Assembly: GCA_035772405.1 (NCBI GenBank)
Contig: JAYKKM010000203.1
Location: forward strand, 124,001 to 188,000
Direction of reading: 5' to 3'
DNA length: 64,000 bases
Source: Chrysogorgia sp. JL179-B06
Lineage: Eukaryota > Cnidaria > Anthozoa > Scleralcyonacea > Chrysogorgiidae
How positions within the stretch are numbered: the stretch's first letter is position 1; the number at the start of each line of letters is the position of its first letter. The position numbers were made by a program, and so were the translations under genes. Below are positions 1-11,558 of this stretch, one piece after another. Below the pieces are notes generated by a model. It was not told where the DNA came from, did not search any database, and was given only the letters and a program-made list of their open reading frames with translations.

Positions 1-1
1 A

Positions 2-338
2 TGGATTCAAAGCTTCCTTTCTGGGAGGACTCAGCAAGTTAAATTATTTAATCATCTATCAACTAGTGCTATGTGCCCTGCTGGTGTTCCTCAGGGCTCG
101 GTGATTTCGCCTATGCTTTTCAATGTACACATCGATGACTTAGAGGACGCCATCCCAAATCCCATGAACATAAATACCTGTAAATACGCAGATGACTGCA
201 CAATAGATCAAGCAGTTGGAGCTGTCGACACTAATTACATTCAAGACGCTGTTGATGCTATCCTGACCTGGGCCGCGTTAAATAAAATGGTTATCAATGT
301 TAGGAAAACTAAAGACATGTGGATATGTTTTACCGACT
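2..338 (+). pseudogene. LINE reverse transcriptase, 5' portion (interrupted)
   Basis: The frame is open from the window edge to the LTR at 339. It encodes the palm of a non-LTR retrotransposon reverse transcriptase: GVPQGSVISPMLFNVHIDDL (the PQG/SP motif), then KYADDCTID, where ADD is the catalytic aspartate pair, and later a stretch ending KTKDMWICFTD. The ORF stops because a BEL/Pao element was inserted; the same reading continues at about 6412. The motifs fit a CR1/Jockey-type LINE, though I cannot assign the clade. The 5' part lies outside the window. Confidence 0.85.
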
Positions 339-666
339 TGTCGGGGATTGCCTCCCAACACTTCACAAATTCACAATTCACAAGTTTATCTTTATTTCCC
401 TTCTCTCTCTCGACTCGCATGCTCTCAGAGACAGACAGACAAGATTTTCACACACACGCACACTTTTCATACCGACGCTCTTATTTCACATGACATTGAC
501 CTGATTGGCTACTGCCCTAACCTAAATGGATTACAAATGTTCAACATCTGTCGTCACTAGTTAATCTAATACCCAAACCTAACTTAACCTAAATTTAACC
601 CTTAATTATTTCCTATCTATAACACTCGTAACTCACATGTTGACATAAATGATCCAGTCTCCGACA
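339..666 (-). repeat. 3' LTR of BEL/Pao element
   Basis: This is the downstream LTR of the minus-strand element. Its ends, read on +, are TGTCGG and CCGACA. It differs from the other LTR mainly by an 8-base deletion and a short duplication near 354-385; the remainder is essentially identical, which implies a recent insertion. Confidence 0.93.
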
Positions 667-676
667 CTCTCCCCCC
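667..676 (-). promoter_or_regulatory. Polypurine tract of BEL/Pao element
   Basis: On the minus strand the ten bases directly before the 3' LTR are all purine (ggggggagag). This is the expected plus-strand primer of an LTR retrotransposon, and it fixes the inner LTR boundary at 666. Confidence 0.8.
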
Positions 677-812
677 ATATACCATGTTCCACGAGGTATA
701 TGTTTTTCCTTAGGAGACTGAACCGACTAAAGAATTAATATTATCAAAATTCACACAATGTATAGTAACAAACCAATTAATAAACAATATATAGTTCCCT
801 TGATGTTCATGT

Positions 813-1307
813 TCAGAGTTCTAGTTCAGCGACATCTTGAATGCGATGACGTGCTGCAATTGCGGCATCTCGAGCGGGTCTGAAAGATGTCGCATCTGGG
901 TTTAACTGCTCAGACTCTGGCTTCGACTCTGCCTTGTCGCAGGACAACTCCAGTGGGTAGAGATGATTCACTGCTCGTTCCAGGAAGGTTTTTCCGCCAC
1001 GCACTTTCACAGCTCTAACCACGCCATCTCGCCCTGGGTATAGCTCTTCGATAACACCTAGAGGCCACTTGCCTCTATTACGCTCGTCTGATCGGATGAT
1101 CACGACGTCACCCTTCGCAACGGTAAATGACTTCTTCTCGTGTTTCAGGTTGTGACGTTCTCGTAGGCCACTTACATACTCGTTCGACCATCTGCGCCAC
1201 ATGGCATCTTTACACTTTTGAAGGTGTCTCGCACGCTTTCGTACATCCACTTCTTCGTGATGATGTGCTTGTAGCTCTGGCGCGTATGTCGACCCAACAA
1301 ATAGCAT
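813..1307 (-). pseudogene. BEL/Pao pol C-terminus (DUF5641-like)
   Basis: The 164-residue frame contains KGDVVIIRSDERNRGKWPLG followed by VIEELYPGRDGVVRAVKVR. This matches the small C-terminal domain that follows the integrase in BEL/Pao polyproteins. The upstream part RKRARHLQKCKDAMWRRW is the usual linker. A one-base frame break near 1310 separates it from the integrase core. The C-terminal tail is low complexity and ends in a stop before the polypurine tract. Confidence 0.85.
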
Positions 1308-1318
1308 TGAGTTGGGTG

Positions 1319-2398
1319 TTAAGTTGGCATTTGGACATCGTTCTCAAGATAGCTAAGGGGCCTGCAATTCAAAGCCATCTCAATATCAAGGATAATCTCC
1401 TCTAGCTCGCTCCACTTGAGGTAACCATTTCCAATGGTTTTGTACAAAGCTCTCTTAACCAGGCCAATGAGGCGCTCGAACTGTCCGCCCCACCATGGGG
1501 CGCGGCTCAGATTGAACTGCCAACGAATGCTGTTTGCTGCTAGGAATTCGTTGAATTTCTCGTCGCTTTGTGCTGTTTTTACCCACTTCGCGGCAGCCAC
1601 AAACGTTTTCCCGTTATCTGAGTAGACTTTGTTCGGTCGTCCTCTTCTGGCGATGAGCCGCTTGAAGCTCTGCAGGAATTATTGAGTGTTTAAAGAATGC
1701 AGCAGCTCCAGGTAGACAGCTCTTGTCAGACTACATGCATACAACACTATGTACGATTTTGCTTCTTGCTTGGGTTTCTTCAGATACTTTATGGGCCCAG
1801 CAAAGTCCACGCCCACCACTTGGAAGGGACGACTACCCTCGGTGCGGTCTAAGGGAAGTAGGCCTGGTGGTGGTTGTGCCACAGCTTTCGCTTGGAAACG
1901 ACGGCATCCAAAACAACGCTTGACGACTTTACGGGTTAGCTGTCGCAGCCTTGGGACCCAATAGATCTCCCTCACGCGTGCCATCGTCATCCCTACTCCC
2001 CCATGGAGGGTTCGTCGATGAGCATCTTCCACCAGTTTCGCTGTGTATGGGTGGGTGTCGGGTAGGTATACCGGGTACTGGCCTTGAATACGCCCTCGGC
2101 ACTCCAAGACGTCCTGTTGGTTCACTTGCAGGTTCAGTCGCAACCGGTCTTCTTCTATGTCACAGTTTTCTTGCGCTCGTTTTATCCAGAAGAGGCGTTG
2201 TTGCTCGATCTCTTCTGTTGTCAGCGGCCCTTTCACACGTTGATTTGGGTAGCGAGAGTTGAACCCATATCTCATGACCCATGCACAAACTCTCAAGGCT
2301 TTGCTCAGCCCAAACTTCGCCAGGATGTTGTCGAAACTGTCTGGAATTTCGACGGTTTGAGGCAAAGAGCTCCCGAATAATTTTGGCTTCTGCATCAC
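1319..2398 (-). pseudogene. BEL/Pao integrase
   Basis: The first 239 residues hold an integrase zinc-binding domain (HRRTLHGG ... CFGCRRF) and the first catalytic aspartate in VVGVDFAGPIKYL. A TAA stop at 1679-1681 breaks the frame; reading resumes in the same frame. The region between the stop and 1600 carries YSDNGKTF (second aspartate), and the ORF at 1319-1600 has NLSRAPWWGGQFERLIGLVK (catalytic glutamate in the FER motif). A frame change near 2390 joins it to the RNase H region. The DDE triad looks complete, but the stop would prevent a full-length product without readthrough. Confidence 0.87.
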
Positions 2399-3959
2399 TC
2401 TCTTTGGAAGCTTTCGTTGCTAGAACTGGTGGCCAGTTCTCTTGCTCAGCTAGCCATTCTGGTCCGTCCCACCAAAGCTTGTTGTCTTTGACTTCACCCC
2501 CTCTGCTACCAAGGTCGGCAGGATTCTCTTGCGTAGGCACGTGGCGCCACTGGACATTTGGATTGGATTGTATTTTTCGAACCCGATTCTCGACAAACTG
2601 TTTGTGTTCACCTCCGCCTCTGATCCAATGGAGGGCGACGGTACTATCCAACCAACCATACAAACTCGTTACTGGGAATCCTTCCAAGGCCTTTTGCACG
2701 TTAGAAACGAGGTTAGCCGCCATGTGCGCCGACACGAGCTCGAGACGAGGGATTGTCAATCCTTGTTTCGCCAATCTTGCCTTTGCTGCCACAAGACCTT
2801 GAGTCACCCCGGAGGGTTGTCTGACGATTGCATAAACAGCACTCGACACACCCTTAGCACTGGCGTCGCCAAAGGCGTGGAGTTCTATGGACTCGATGTT
2901 TTCTTGGAACTTGGCCAAAGTCCGTGGTGCAGTCACTTTGTTGGGTAGCCTCTGTTCCCATTTAAACCACCTGTTTACCAACTCGCTTGCCAATGGAGCA
3001 TCCCACGCCAACTTCGTCTCACACGCCTCTCGATACACGAATTTCCCTTGCAATGCTAATGGAGATGCAAGTCCAAGGGGGTCGTAGATTTTAGCCAGTT
3101 TTCGCAAAATGCCTCTTTTGGTCGTCCTCGCTTTCTCTGTTGGAATTACAACGCTGATCTTGCCGGCACCTTTCGTCCAAGAGAGACCAAGAATGCTGCA
3201 ATCTCCCCCACTCGGCGTTCCAAGTTGTTGCTTGGCAAATGTTTGGTCAGCGGTCATATTCGTTGTCGCTTCTTCCAAATCAACTGCATTGGAATGCCAC
3301 TTATGAAGTGTGAACGTGGCGTCATTGAAGATCGTGGTTGCCCCTTGCTTTAATTGCAGTGCCTCCTTCACCGTCGTCTTACCACTGATGAGATCATCCA
3401 CATACAGGCTCTTGCGAAGCTCTCCCACTACGTCTGGCATGCGGCTTTCCCACGACTCCAAATGATGCTCGATCACACCCACAAGCAGGAAAGGTGAAGG
3501 TGCGAGACCAAACAGCGCTCGAGTGAATCTCAAAGTCTCAAGTTCTGAGTGTTCATTGATCCTCCAATGAAACCTGAGTGCATCTCGCTCAGCCTCTTTA
3601 ATTCGCACTTGCAAAAATGCTTGTTTCAAATCTCCCGCCACTAACACTGGATGGAATCGCATTCTCACGAGAACATTCCAGAGTCGGTTCTGAAGAGGTG
3701 GACCCGTGTTCAGGCATTGGTTAAGACTTGGAGCGTCTGGATGCGACCGGGCAGATGCGTCGTAGACGATCCTCACCTTCGTCGATTCTGCAGTTTCTCT
3801 AACAACGGGCTTGTGTGGTATGTAGAACTCCACCCCACGCGGTTGTTGGTCAGCGATCTCCACGATGCCCTCTGCCTTTTGCTTCTCGATGATTTGTGCA
3901 TAGCTTTCGATCAGCCCGGTTTTTTGTAGCTTGCGTTGCAGGTTGCCGAGTCTTCGCAA
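2160..3959 (-). pseudogene. BEL/Pao reverse transcriptase and RNase H
   Basis: This is the longest ORF in the window, 599 residues as translated. Residues about 107-116 are VAGDLKQAFL (first catalytic aspartate) and 186-189 are YVDD (the active-site pair). FRALFGLAPSPF-type sequence lies near 145-158. An RNase H-like domain starts near residue 355 (ELHAFGDASAKG). The tail after about residue 520 is out of frame, because the integrase continues in the overlapping frame at 2398. The ORF has no ATG; it continues upstream as NHPPLPTNRNGSLRRLG, but the linker expected between protease and this point appears deleted. Confidence 0.93.
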
Positions 3960-4081
3960 ACTCCCATTTCGATTTGTCGGAAGAGGAGGGTGGTTTCCCT
4001 TCGCACGAGCTGCTCACGGAACTCGGTGTAGACTTCACGTTGATCATGTTCAGGTGAGTCTGCAAGGCCCAGAATGTCAAG

Positions 4082-4825
4082 TCAACAAAGTTCCTCATAG
4101 TCAGTTTGACTTGTTTGCGCCATTAACAAAGCGGTGTAGTCAATCTCCTTTCCCTGGGCTATGATGGTCCACCCGAACTTCGTCTTTTCGGCCACAGGCT
4201 CTCCGGTCTTACCGACGCGAGGTCGCTCTCCTGTTTTGATCCGCATGTAGTCGCTTGCTCCCAATATGAGATGGACTGGAAGCTTTCGCTTATGGTCGTT
4301 GTCCTCCATCTGGATTCCCTTGAGGTGCTGGTAATTGTTTATCAGCTGCTGGTAGTTCGGATTGTCAAGCATGAGCAGTTCTCCCTTGTCAACCTTCGTC
4401 ACATTCACATTTATTTGGAATTTTCCATCGAGAGCTTCGACCTTCACCGTTGACATCTCCATTTCCTTGGTCACACTACCAAGCATCATCTCTACGCGTC
4501 GTACTTCATTTCGATGGTTGCACTTTGGAAGACGGTTAAGCAACGCGGCTGACGCATATGAGCTCCCTGCTCCAGTGTCCAAGAGCGCTCGACACTTTAA
4601 CCCTTCAACGTCCACCACCACTACTGGATACACTAGCGGTCCTTCACCCGTCCCTGCTGCGGTACCGAGGAAATTATGCCCTTCCTTATTGCAAATAGAA
4701 GTGTGAAAGGTTACATTTCTGGCAGTTGGTGTTGCTTTTGCACTCTGATGCGCGATGTTTGCTACCAGTACAGTTGAAACAGAGCCTTTTCTGCGCCAGG
4801 AGTTTCTTGCGTTCGTCCAAGGTAG
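4082..4825 (-). pseudogene. BEL/Pao zinc knuckles and aspartic protease
   Basis: The ORF at 4082-4633 contains CRALLDTGAGSSYAS, the retropepsin active site, within a DUF1758-like domain, and ends DYEELC at the start of the A17/RT linker. Between 4634 and about 4870 the minus strand encodes paired Cys/His knuckles (CVYCEEADHISKDC, then CFNCTGSKHRASEC, then CQKC). These lie in a different frame from the gag ORF, so at least one frame break separates gag from protease here. Confidence 0.85.
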
Positions 4826-6001
4826 TCACACGAGAGCAATCTTTAGAAATGTGGTCAGCTTCTTCGCAGTAAACGCATGCTCGTTTATGACGTTCACTTT
4901 CCTTGGTGTGATAAAACGGCTTGGTTTTCCCGATTCACCGTCCTCTACTGGGTTGATATCTTTCCACTTTTTTAATGCGACGATAAGACGCGAAAAGTCC
5001 CAGTTTTGCCAACCGTCTTCGCCGCGAACTAGGTCTGCTTTGATGCCCTTTAGCTTCTCTAGCACACTTCTGGCCGTTCCGTTTACTTGCTCGAGCTTAC
5101 CGAGAGTCTCCAGTGATTGCACGTTGAACAATAGAGTCTTGTAAAAGTCGTGCACTTTGGCAGGATGTGAGCCATTTATGACCGGTAATGCCATTATGCT
5201 TTGAATATGCGCATTAATTATCTCGCTCGTTTTTCCGTACTCGCTCCGGAGTATACTCTTGGCTCTTTGGTACCCTTCCGTCGTGAATGGTAACCCATCG
5301 ACTTCGGCTCTCACTTTCGGCTCTAACCATTCTTTAAGATACCCGAATTTCGTTACAGGGGCTAGATCGGAGGACTCTATCTCTGCTTCGAATGCATTCC
5401 AAAACGGTAACCAGTCAGAATAATCACCACTAAACTTTGTTATTGTTAATTTAGGCAAATTAGTGTTCGTTACCTTTTTCTGTTTGGTTTCTTGCACAGC
5501 TCCCACGGATTTCTCGTATTGTAGCTTCTGATTTAGTAGTTCGTTTTGGTGTTTCAGTTCTCGTTTGCGCTCTTCTTCTTTGTGCGCTTGTTCCAGCTCA
5601 TATTTGGCTTTCTCAAGGGCCAACTGTTTCTCCTTTTCCATGTTTTCCGCCGTATCCTTCGCTTGTTCAACCTCTGCGCGCTGAACTGCTTTCGCCTCTT
5701 CCTCCATTTTAGTTAACAGATGTCGTATGGCCACAGCTTTAGCGTCTGCTTCGGTCATTTTAGCTTCGACATCCTCCGCCCATTGTCGCACTGCGTCCTG
5801 TGTCTCATCTTTGACGAATTTCAATTCTTCGATCTCCTCTTTCAAGGTATGCACTCTTACCACCCTCTTCGTTATAGAGGCCTCGTGTCTCGTTAACGCT
5901 TCTCTGTTACGCGCGGTAATAGCGTCGTCGCACTTTCCAAGGGTAAAATTTAACGCCTTGATTTTCCCAGTCAACTCGGCTAGTTTAGTTTCCAATTCCA
6001 T
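4826..6001 (-). pseudogene. BEL/Pao gag
   Basis: The frame encodes 391 residues from an ATG at 6001, just downstream of the primer-binding site. Residues 1-175 are rich in E, K and A with long heptad-like helices, fitting a coiled coil. From about 190 the sequence LPKLTITKFSGDYSDWLPFW begins the DUF1759 gag domain common to BEL/Pao elements, followed by KFGYLKEWLEPKVRAEVDGL. The C-terminal residues after about 370 shift out of the zinc-knuckle frame, so the ORF ends early. Confidence 0.88.
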
Positions 6002-6060
6002 ATCGTTTCACAGGTCTCCACGCAGGTTCTTGCTCTTGGTAGAGCTCTAAATCACAGATG

Positions 6061-6078
6061 ATCCCGTCGGAGGTGCCA
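6061..6078 (-). promoter_or_regulatory. Primer-binding site of BEL/Pao element
   Basis: On the minus strand, three bases inside the 5' LTR, TGGCACCTCCGACGGGAT begins with TGG. It is the complement of a tRNA 3' end: acceptor strand GGAGGTG plus CCA, preceded by the end of a T-arm. I cannot be sure which tRNA it is. Confidence 0.75.
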
Positions 6079-6081
6079 CTA

Positions 6082-6411
6082 TGTCGGGGATTGCCTCCCT
6101 GGTCGCCCAACACTTCACAAATTCACAAGTTTATCTTTATTTCCCTTCTCTCTCTCGACTCGCATGCTCTCAGAGACAGACAGACAAGATTTTCACACAC
6201 ACGCACACTTTTCATACCGACGCTCTTATTTCACATGACATTGACCTGATTGGCTACTGCCCTAACCTAAATGGATTACAAATGTTCAACATCTGTCGTC
6301 ACTAGTTAATCTAATACCCAAACCTAACTTAACCTAAATTTAACCCTTAATTATTTCCTATCTATAACACTCGTAACTCACATGTTGACATAAATGATCC
6401 AGTCTCCGACA
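6082..6411 (-). repeat. 5' LTR of BEL/Pao element
   Basis: This is the upstream LTR of the minus-strand element, 330 bp, with the same TG...CA ends as 339-666. It would carry the element's promoter. Confidence 0.93.
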
Positions 6412-6963
6412 CTCAATACTAGAACCACCGCCTGTTTTAATCAACGATGAAGTTGTCGAAAGAGTTGACGCCTTCAAGTTACTCGGGGTGTGGTTCCAAA
6501 ACAATCTTAAATGGAACACTCACACTGAAGTGATTACACGAAAAGCTAATCGTTTGCTCTTTCTTTTAAGAGAATGTAGAAAATCCCATTTACCTTGTGA
6601 GGTTGGTCTTACTTTATTCTTGTCAAAAATTAGACCTATTGTAGAGTATGCTTCTCCTGTTTGGGGAGGCCTTCCAAGCTTCCTTGATAACGAAATTGCG
6701 AGGATACAGAAAAGAAGTCTGCGGATTCTTGGTTTGGATGGGGATATTCTTCCTGATTTAAGCGCCAGGAGAGTGGCCAGTACCAAACGCGAAGCTGAAA
6801 ATTAATGAATGACCTAAGTCATCCTTGTCGCAGTCTACTTCCTGAGCCTAATCACCATGAATATAACTTAAGAGGAAATAAACGCAACGGACGGATTTCT
6901 ATATTTTCGGGAACCGAAAGACATAAACGTTCCTTTCTTGCTCGTCCTTGTGAACTTTTATAA
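6412..6963 (+). pseudogene. LINE reverse transcriptase, 3' portion
   Basis: This resumes the LINE ORF broken at 338. It has VDAFKLLGVWFQNNLKWNTH, the conserved block after the YADD palm, then RECRKSHLPCEVGLTLF and PIVEYASPVWGG (thumb region). A frame change near 6800 leads into SHPCRSLLPEPNHHEYNLRG and ends FLARPCELL at the stop 6961-6963, a typical LINE C-terminus. The A-rich 3' UTR continues to about 7110. Confidence 0.85.
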
Positions 6964-7109
6964 CCATTACTTCCGTCTTCTTAGTTAGTTTTTTTTAATA
7001 ACATTATTTTAAATTATCTATTCGAAAACTTTATAACCTTATCAAATTGTAAATCCATTGTATTTTTAACCAAAGATGGATCAATAAAAGATTTATTTAG
7101 ATATAAAAC

Positions 7110-8290
7110 TGGTTCAGAAAATTATAAACATGCAATTTGCATGAAACTAGGTGAGGACTTGCAGACTTAACAAACAATAAACAAGTGTATCCGATCTTTT
7201 TCTATCGTTTTTCTATCGTAGCAAGGAGAACATTAATCTCGATGGTAGCAAGGAGAACCTTAATGAGATTATAGAACGATTTATTTCCTTGAGCTGCACT
7301 TCGTTCATTCGAACCCAGAAGCACACATAACACAGTCATTCCTTATTTTACGGTTACTGCATTTCCTGCGTTTTAGGGCCAGTTTTCAGGGAAATATAAG
7401 GAGAAAAAATCACAAAATTTTACAATCTACGTAGATTACACGAGCGCAGAGTTATGTGCAATTCTGGAGTGCTGAGGACAACCGGATGTCGAGACCCGAG
7501 TAAGGCAACAGAAGGGGGGTATCCTGAGGTTATTTTGGGTAGATTTAATTAAGGCAAAGTGGAGAATCAAAGGTGAATTGAGCGCAATTGTTTGTGTGTT
7601 TTTAATGAGAACTGAGTGATAAATGGACATGGTTTCGAATTTTTGATGACACGGGGCAGAGAGAAACAAAACAGAAATTCAATGCTGTTTCGAATTGTTG
7701 ATCGATGACACGAGGCGATAGACGAATACGATAGTCGTCTCCGGCGCAGAATTTATCTAAACATATATGCGGTAGAATTGTTCGGTAGAATACATAAACG
7801 CATTATTGCGCTGCTACGCTCACGCCGGCCTTGGTTAGGAACGTTGGAATTAGTTCCGTTCATGATGTGTAATCTGATTTGTTCTGATGTTGGTACATCT
7901 TTGTTTAAACCACTGCAGTACCACGGATTTTGCCTCCCTTTGGGACAATGTCAGATCACCACACGGCCGGCAACGCAAATGAAATTTCAACTGTTGCATT
8001 ACCGGCGCGAGAAAAAATCGTATGTGTATACAGGTCCATAAGGATTATTGACATTATGTGGCATCATTATGCACATTATGTGGCAGACATTATGTGGCAT
8101 CAGTGATCGATAGTGTTAGATCTCATGTTACGGGATATATTGTTCGGATATTAATCATTAATCAACTATAATCAACAACAGCAAAGGACAAAGGAGGCAG
8201 CCCCCTGTTGATAATACGAACGCATATTTTACGCAAACTACTAGCAAGTCGAGAAGATCTAACAGGCAAACGAACAGACTATCCGTGCAA
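7110..8290. other. No gene recognised; region upstream of SLC5 exon 1
   Basis: This is AT-rich sequence without a convincing coding frame. It must contain the promoter and 5' UTR of the SLC5 gene unless a non-coding first exon lies further out. I see no clear TATA box or initiator that I would commit to. Confidence 0.4.
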
Positions 8291-8629
8291 ATGGCAGATC
8301 GAACATTCCACGCAGTCGACTATGTTGTTTTTGCCCTAATGTTGCTGATTTCAGCTGCAATTGGGATCTATCACGGTTGCACTGGTGGGAAACAACGAAC
8401 AACAAGCGAATACCTACTTGGAAATCGGAGCATGAGCACCTTGCCGATTGCGATTTCACTGTTGGCTTCCTACTTGTCTGCAATCACGCTACTCGGCGTA
8501 CCGAGCGAGGTCTTCACTTACGGCGCACAGTACACCATCCTTCTTCTTTCTTATTTTTTCTTGACTGCGACGGCCGCGATAATCTTCGCGCCAATGTTTC
8601 ATCGGTTGAAACTGACCAGCGCACACGAG
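8291..8629 (+). CDS. SLC5A8/A12-like sodium-coupled transporter, exon 1
   Basis: The exon holds the start ATG and 113 codons, ending GAG before a GTAAGC donor (phase 0). The product begins MADRTFHAVDYVVFALMLLI (first membrane helix), then a loop with SEYLLGNRSMSTLPIAISLL and SYLSAITLLGVPSEVFTYG, the diagnostic N-terminal region of SLC5 symporters. It ends in another helix and FHRLKLTSAHE, which in SMCT proteins is followed by a YLE-RF block not found here. Family members carry monocarboxylates or vitamins across the plasma membrane with sodium; the substrate cannot be fixed from sequence alone. Exon joins support orthology to the SLC5A5/6/8/12 branch, and the later SGALSTASSGLNSL block is closest to SMCT. 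Confidence 0.93.
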
Positions 8630-10224
8630 GTAAGCAAGATATTTTGTAAACCAACGCTAGTTTATTTGTATAAGAATTGTTTTGAGTTCCTATCCAATGC
8701 GTTCACTATTTCAGAATAAATCGACCTCCGGTTGACTGTTGTGAAGTTGAATTTTTAGTTTCATTGACATCCTACACCGGTCAAAATTAAGTTGTCGAGC
8801 GGAATATGTGATTTCACAATCGATCACATCCTTCCAGTTGAAGGTAAATTGTTTAATAAAACCAACATGTCGCAGTCCAAAGACTAAATTACATGTGAGT
8901 TAAAGATTTACAATATAATGTAGATATACAGCCTAGAAGACTAAGCGTATAACTAAAGAGATACAAAATCAATATTAAAAAAATTACAACTGAATGAACT
9001 GATATTATATTTATAATTTTGCTCTAGCGGTATAGTTAATATTAAAGGACAGAGTCTGTTCGTTTTTACAAGAGAGAGTAAGGTAGTTTAAATAATATTC
9101 ACGATCTTAAGTTATAATTACCAGCGGAACGGAGTGCTATTCACTAGTTTATGCTACATAGCAACTATATTTTCAACTCAATTACCTTAAACTATTAAAT
9201 CATCCTCGTCCTACGTCGTCCTCCATTTTCACATAATCGTTATTGCGAAACAAATTGACAATTTGTATTCTACTTATGCTTCCGTTGCAGATTTGCGTTG
9301 CACGTTTTTGACCCAATATCAAAAACATTCAATGCTCCGGCAACGCTAAAATCGGCGTTGCATGCACATATGTTACACTCGCACGCCATTAGCATTGCCA
9401 TTCGGACGATCTCTGTTACATATCCACTGGCCGATCAGCGTTCAGAATTTCAGTGCTCTATATCTCTATATAGTTACAGATTAGTAACAATAGGCCTTAT
9501 TAGTATTCCCTATATAGTGAATACTAATGATTCATTAAAGTCGAGTCAAATTTTTGCAGTTTACATTTCTTCGTGTCACTCAATCCCATAAAGCATTCAT
9601 TCTATTGACAAAAAATGTTTTCTCTCCAATCGTTTGCCAAAACTTCGCTAGACGTTTCGGAAAATGACTAGTGGGGTCTGTCCGGCAATATTTTGCTAAA
9701 TGGAACACGATACGTTTGAGGATTACGGCTGGTCTGCCCAGAAAATTTGGGACTAACCAGTCTGACCGTGTAAATGGAAAGCCACCTAGTTTAACGGAAG
9801 AGAACGTGTGAAATGCGTCAATGCATATTTAATATAATAATGAAGTTAATATATTGGACAAAAGTGGGCTGTATTTGCGTAAAAGCAATTGAGACACCAG
9901 ACGGAAACGAATTCCGGTAAGGAACATTTTTGCCCAGCAAATCATTGTCAGAAGAGGCATTGTTGAATAACCACAATAAGAAACCAATAATAAAACATAA
10001 TAGATTTGAATAACTGATGTTTCGTAGGCTAGACAAGTAACATCTTCAGAGTGAAAGGAAATAATTACAGTGACAGATTAAATAGCTTAACTGATACATA
10101 AATAGATAGTGACGAAACGTGACAACAAAGAGGTTGACAGAACAATGTCAAAGTTTAAGTCAAGTAATAGTGTCGTTCACTCGAATGTCATGTTACAATG
10201 TGTATGTCCCGCTGTTGTTGAGAA

Positions 10225-10375
10225 CAGTGGCGAAGCTGGCCGTAGAAATTGGTCATGCTATGCTAATTTATAAACATCTGCATATTTTGAAAACAATATA
10301 TTTCTAAACATCTGAATATGTAAATCGTTTCAAAATTTGCATAGCATGACCAGTTCCTGTGGCCAACTTCGCTAC
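10225..10375. repeat. Short fold-back repeat
   Basis: The arm gcgaagctggccgtagaaat plus tggtcatgctatgc is matched in reverse complement by gcatagcatgacca and ggccaacttcgc about 110 bases on. This is a MITE-like hairpin of about 150 bp without coding content. Confidence 0.6.
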
Positions 10376-11139
10376 TGGTTGAGAATGGCAAATGTCGAAG
10401 AAAATTCTGGACCACAATATATGCTTTCTATCCCGTGCTTAACTAGCCTGTAATTCCGGCTGTACACGGGTTAAAATGTTCTCTATTTTCCCCAACACTA
10501 TCGCCAAATGCCAAGTTTCCAATCTGTCCCTCTCAAACAGCACTTCCTTGCGATAGTAATTTCTAGTAATAACAATAGAGGTGTGAGAAGTCGGAAGTAA
10601 ACAAAGGAAAATATGACAGTAGTTCAAACAGAATAAATTAGGGGGGCGTTATATGAGAGGCGAGCCGGCTACCGGGCTAGCCGGGTTGGCGATATCTCAC
10701 CGCGTAGTTATATTCCTGTTAATTTTTAGTTTATTCCCTCAGTAATTGAGATAATAAGACAGCACTAAAAATATCAAAACAAAGATAAAGGAAAAGATGT
10801 AATATTGTTGTTTAAGGACGGATTTATTTTCGAAATCAATAAACTTTCTCGGATAAGGACGTCAAACGGTTAAGTCAAAATAGAAATTAAGAAAAGGTGT
10901 TAGTTGGAAACAGCATTTCCTGTATAAGGAGAGATGCCCATGTGTTCTGAGACTCTGACGTGTTACGCGTTGCAGTGTTGACACTTGTATTGATACACGA
11001 CACCAGAGCTCAGTATCATAGGGACACGGTCTTTAAAACGGAAAAAGGTAGGCGTGCGATTAACAGGTCGAAAGATTACACGAAGTTTAATTTGTGGGAA
11101 AAAGGGAGACAAACGGCTCAGACATGGCCGATTGATTTT

Positions 11140-11510
11140 TAATTTTAAGTATATAAGCAGGTTTTTACGAAGGGTACACAGGTTTGCGTGTTATAATAGG
11201 CACAAAATAATGTTATATATTTAGACTCGGTAATTCCAAATCTGGTTTCAGAATTGAAAACGGTTAAATATTGATCGAGATTAATACGAGATAACGTTCA
11301 AAATAATATACGACGAAGCGACCGCCTGATTCGGCCAATTAATTCCTACGTACATAAACAGGTTTTTACGAAGGTATACAGATTCTCGTAATATAATAGA
11401 CACGTATGTTATGTATTTAGACTCAGCAATTCCAAATCTGAGATAACGTATAAACTCTACGACGAAACGGCATTTGCAATTTGTGATCTACAATGCAAAC
11501 CGAAACCTAG
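11140..11510 (+). repeat. Dispersed repeat family R1 (two adjacent copies)
   Basis: Two copies carry the shared core gttatgtatttagactc..aattccaaatctg and flanking text about ggtttttacgaagg. The same core recurs at 19195-19400 (inverted), 33755-33835, 34480-34660, 63085-63200 and 63425-63570. The end of the longer copies carries gcgtgcgaggt..ggaccatggatggg. No coding capacity is visible. Confidence 0.65.
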
Positions 11511-11558
11511 ACTCGGCTACCACCACAGGTGGTAACCCCAGTAATAACAGCAAACGCA

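Larger units (their letters stand above)
339..6411 (-). mobile_element. BEL/Pao LTR retrotransposon, full length but broken
   Basis: Two near-identical LTRs (339-666 and 6082-6411) flank minus-strand gag-pol sequence in the BEL/Pao order: coiled-coil gag, DUF1759-like gag domain, zinc knuckles, aspartic protease, reverse transcriptase with YVDD, RNase H-like domain, HHCC and DDE integrase, and a C-terminal DUF5641-like domain. A primer-binding site at 6061-6078 and a polypurine tract at 667-676 confirm orientation and LTR ends. Frame breaks lie near 4826-4860, 3960-4082, 2390 and 1310, with an in-frame stop at 1679-1681. The element sits inside a LINE ORF. The flanks share only 2 bp (ct), so no ordinary 4-6 bp target duplication is visible. 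Confidence 0.93.
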
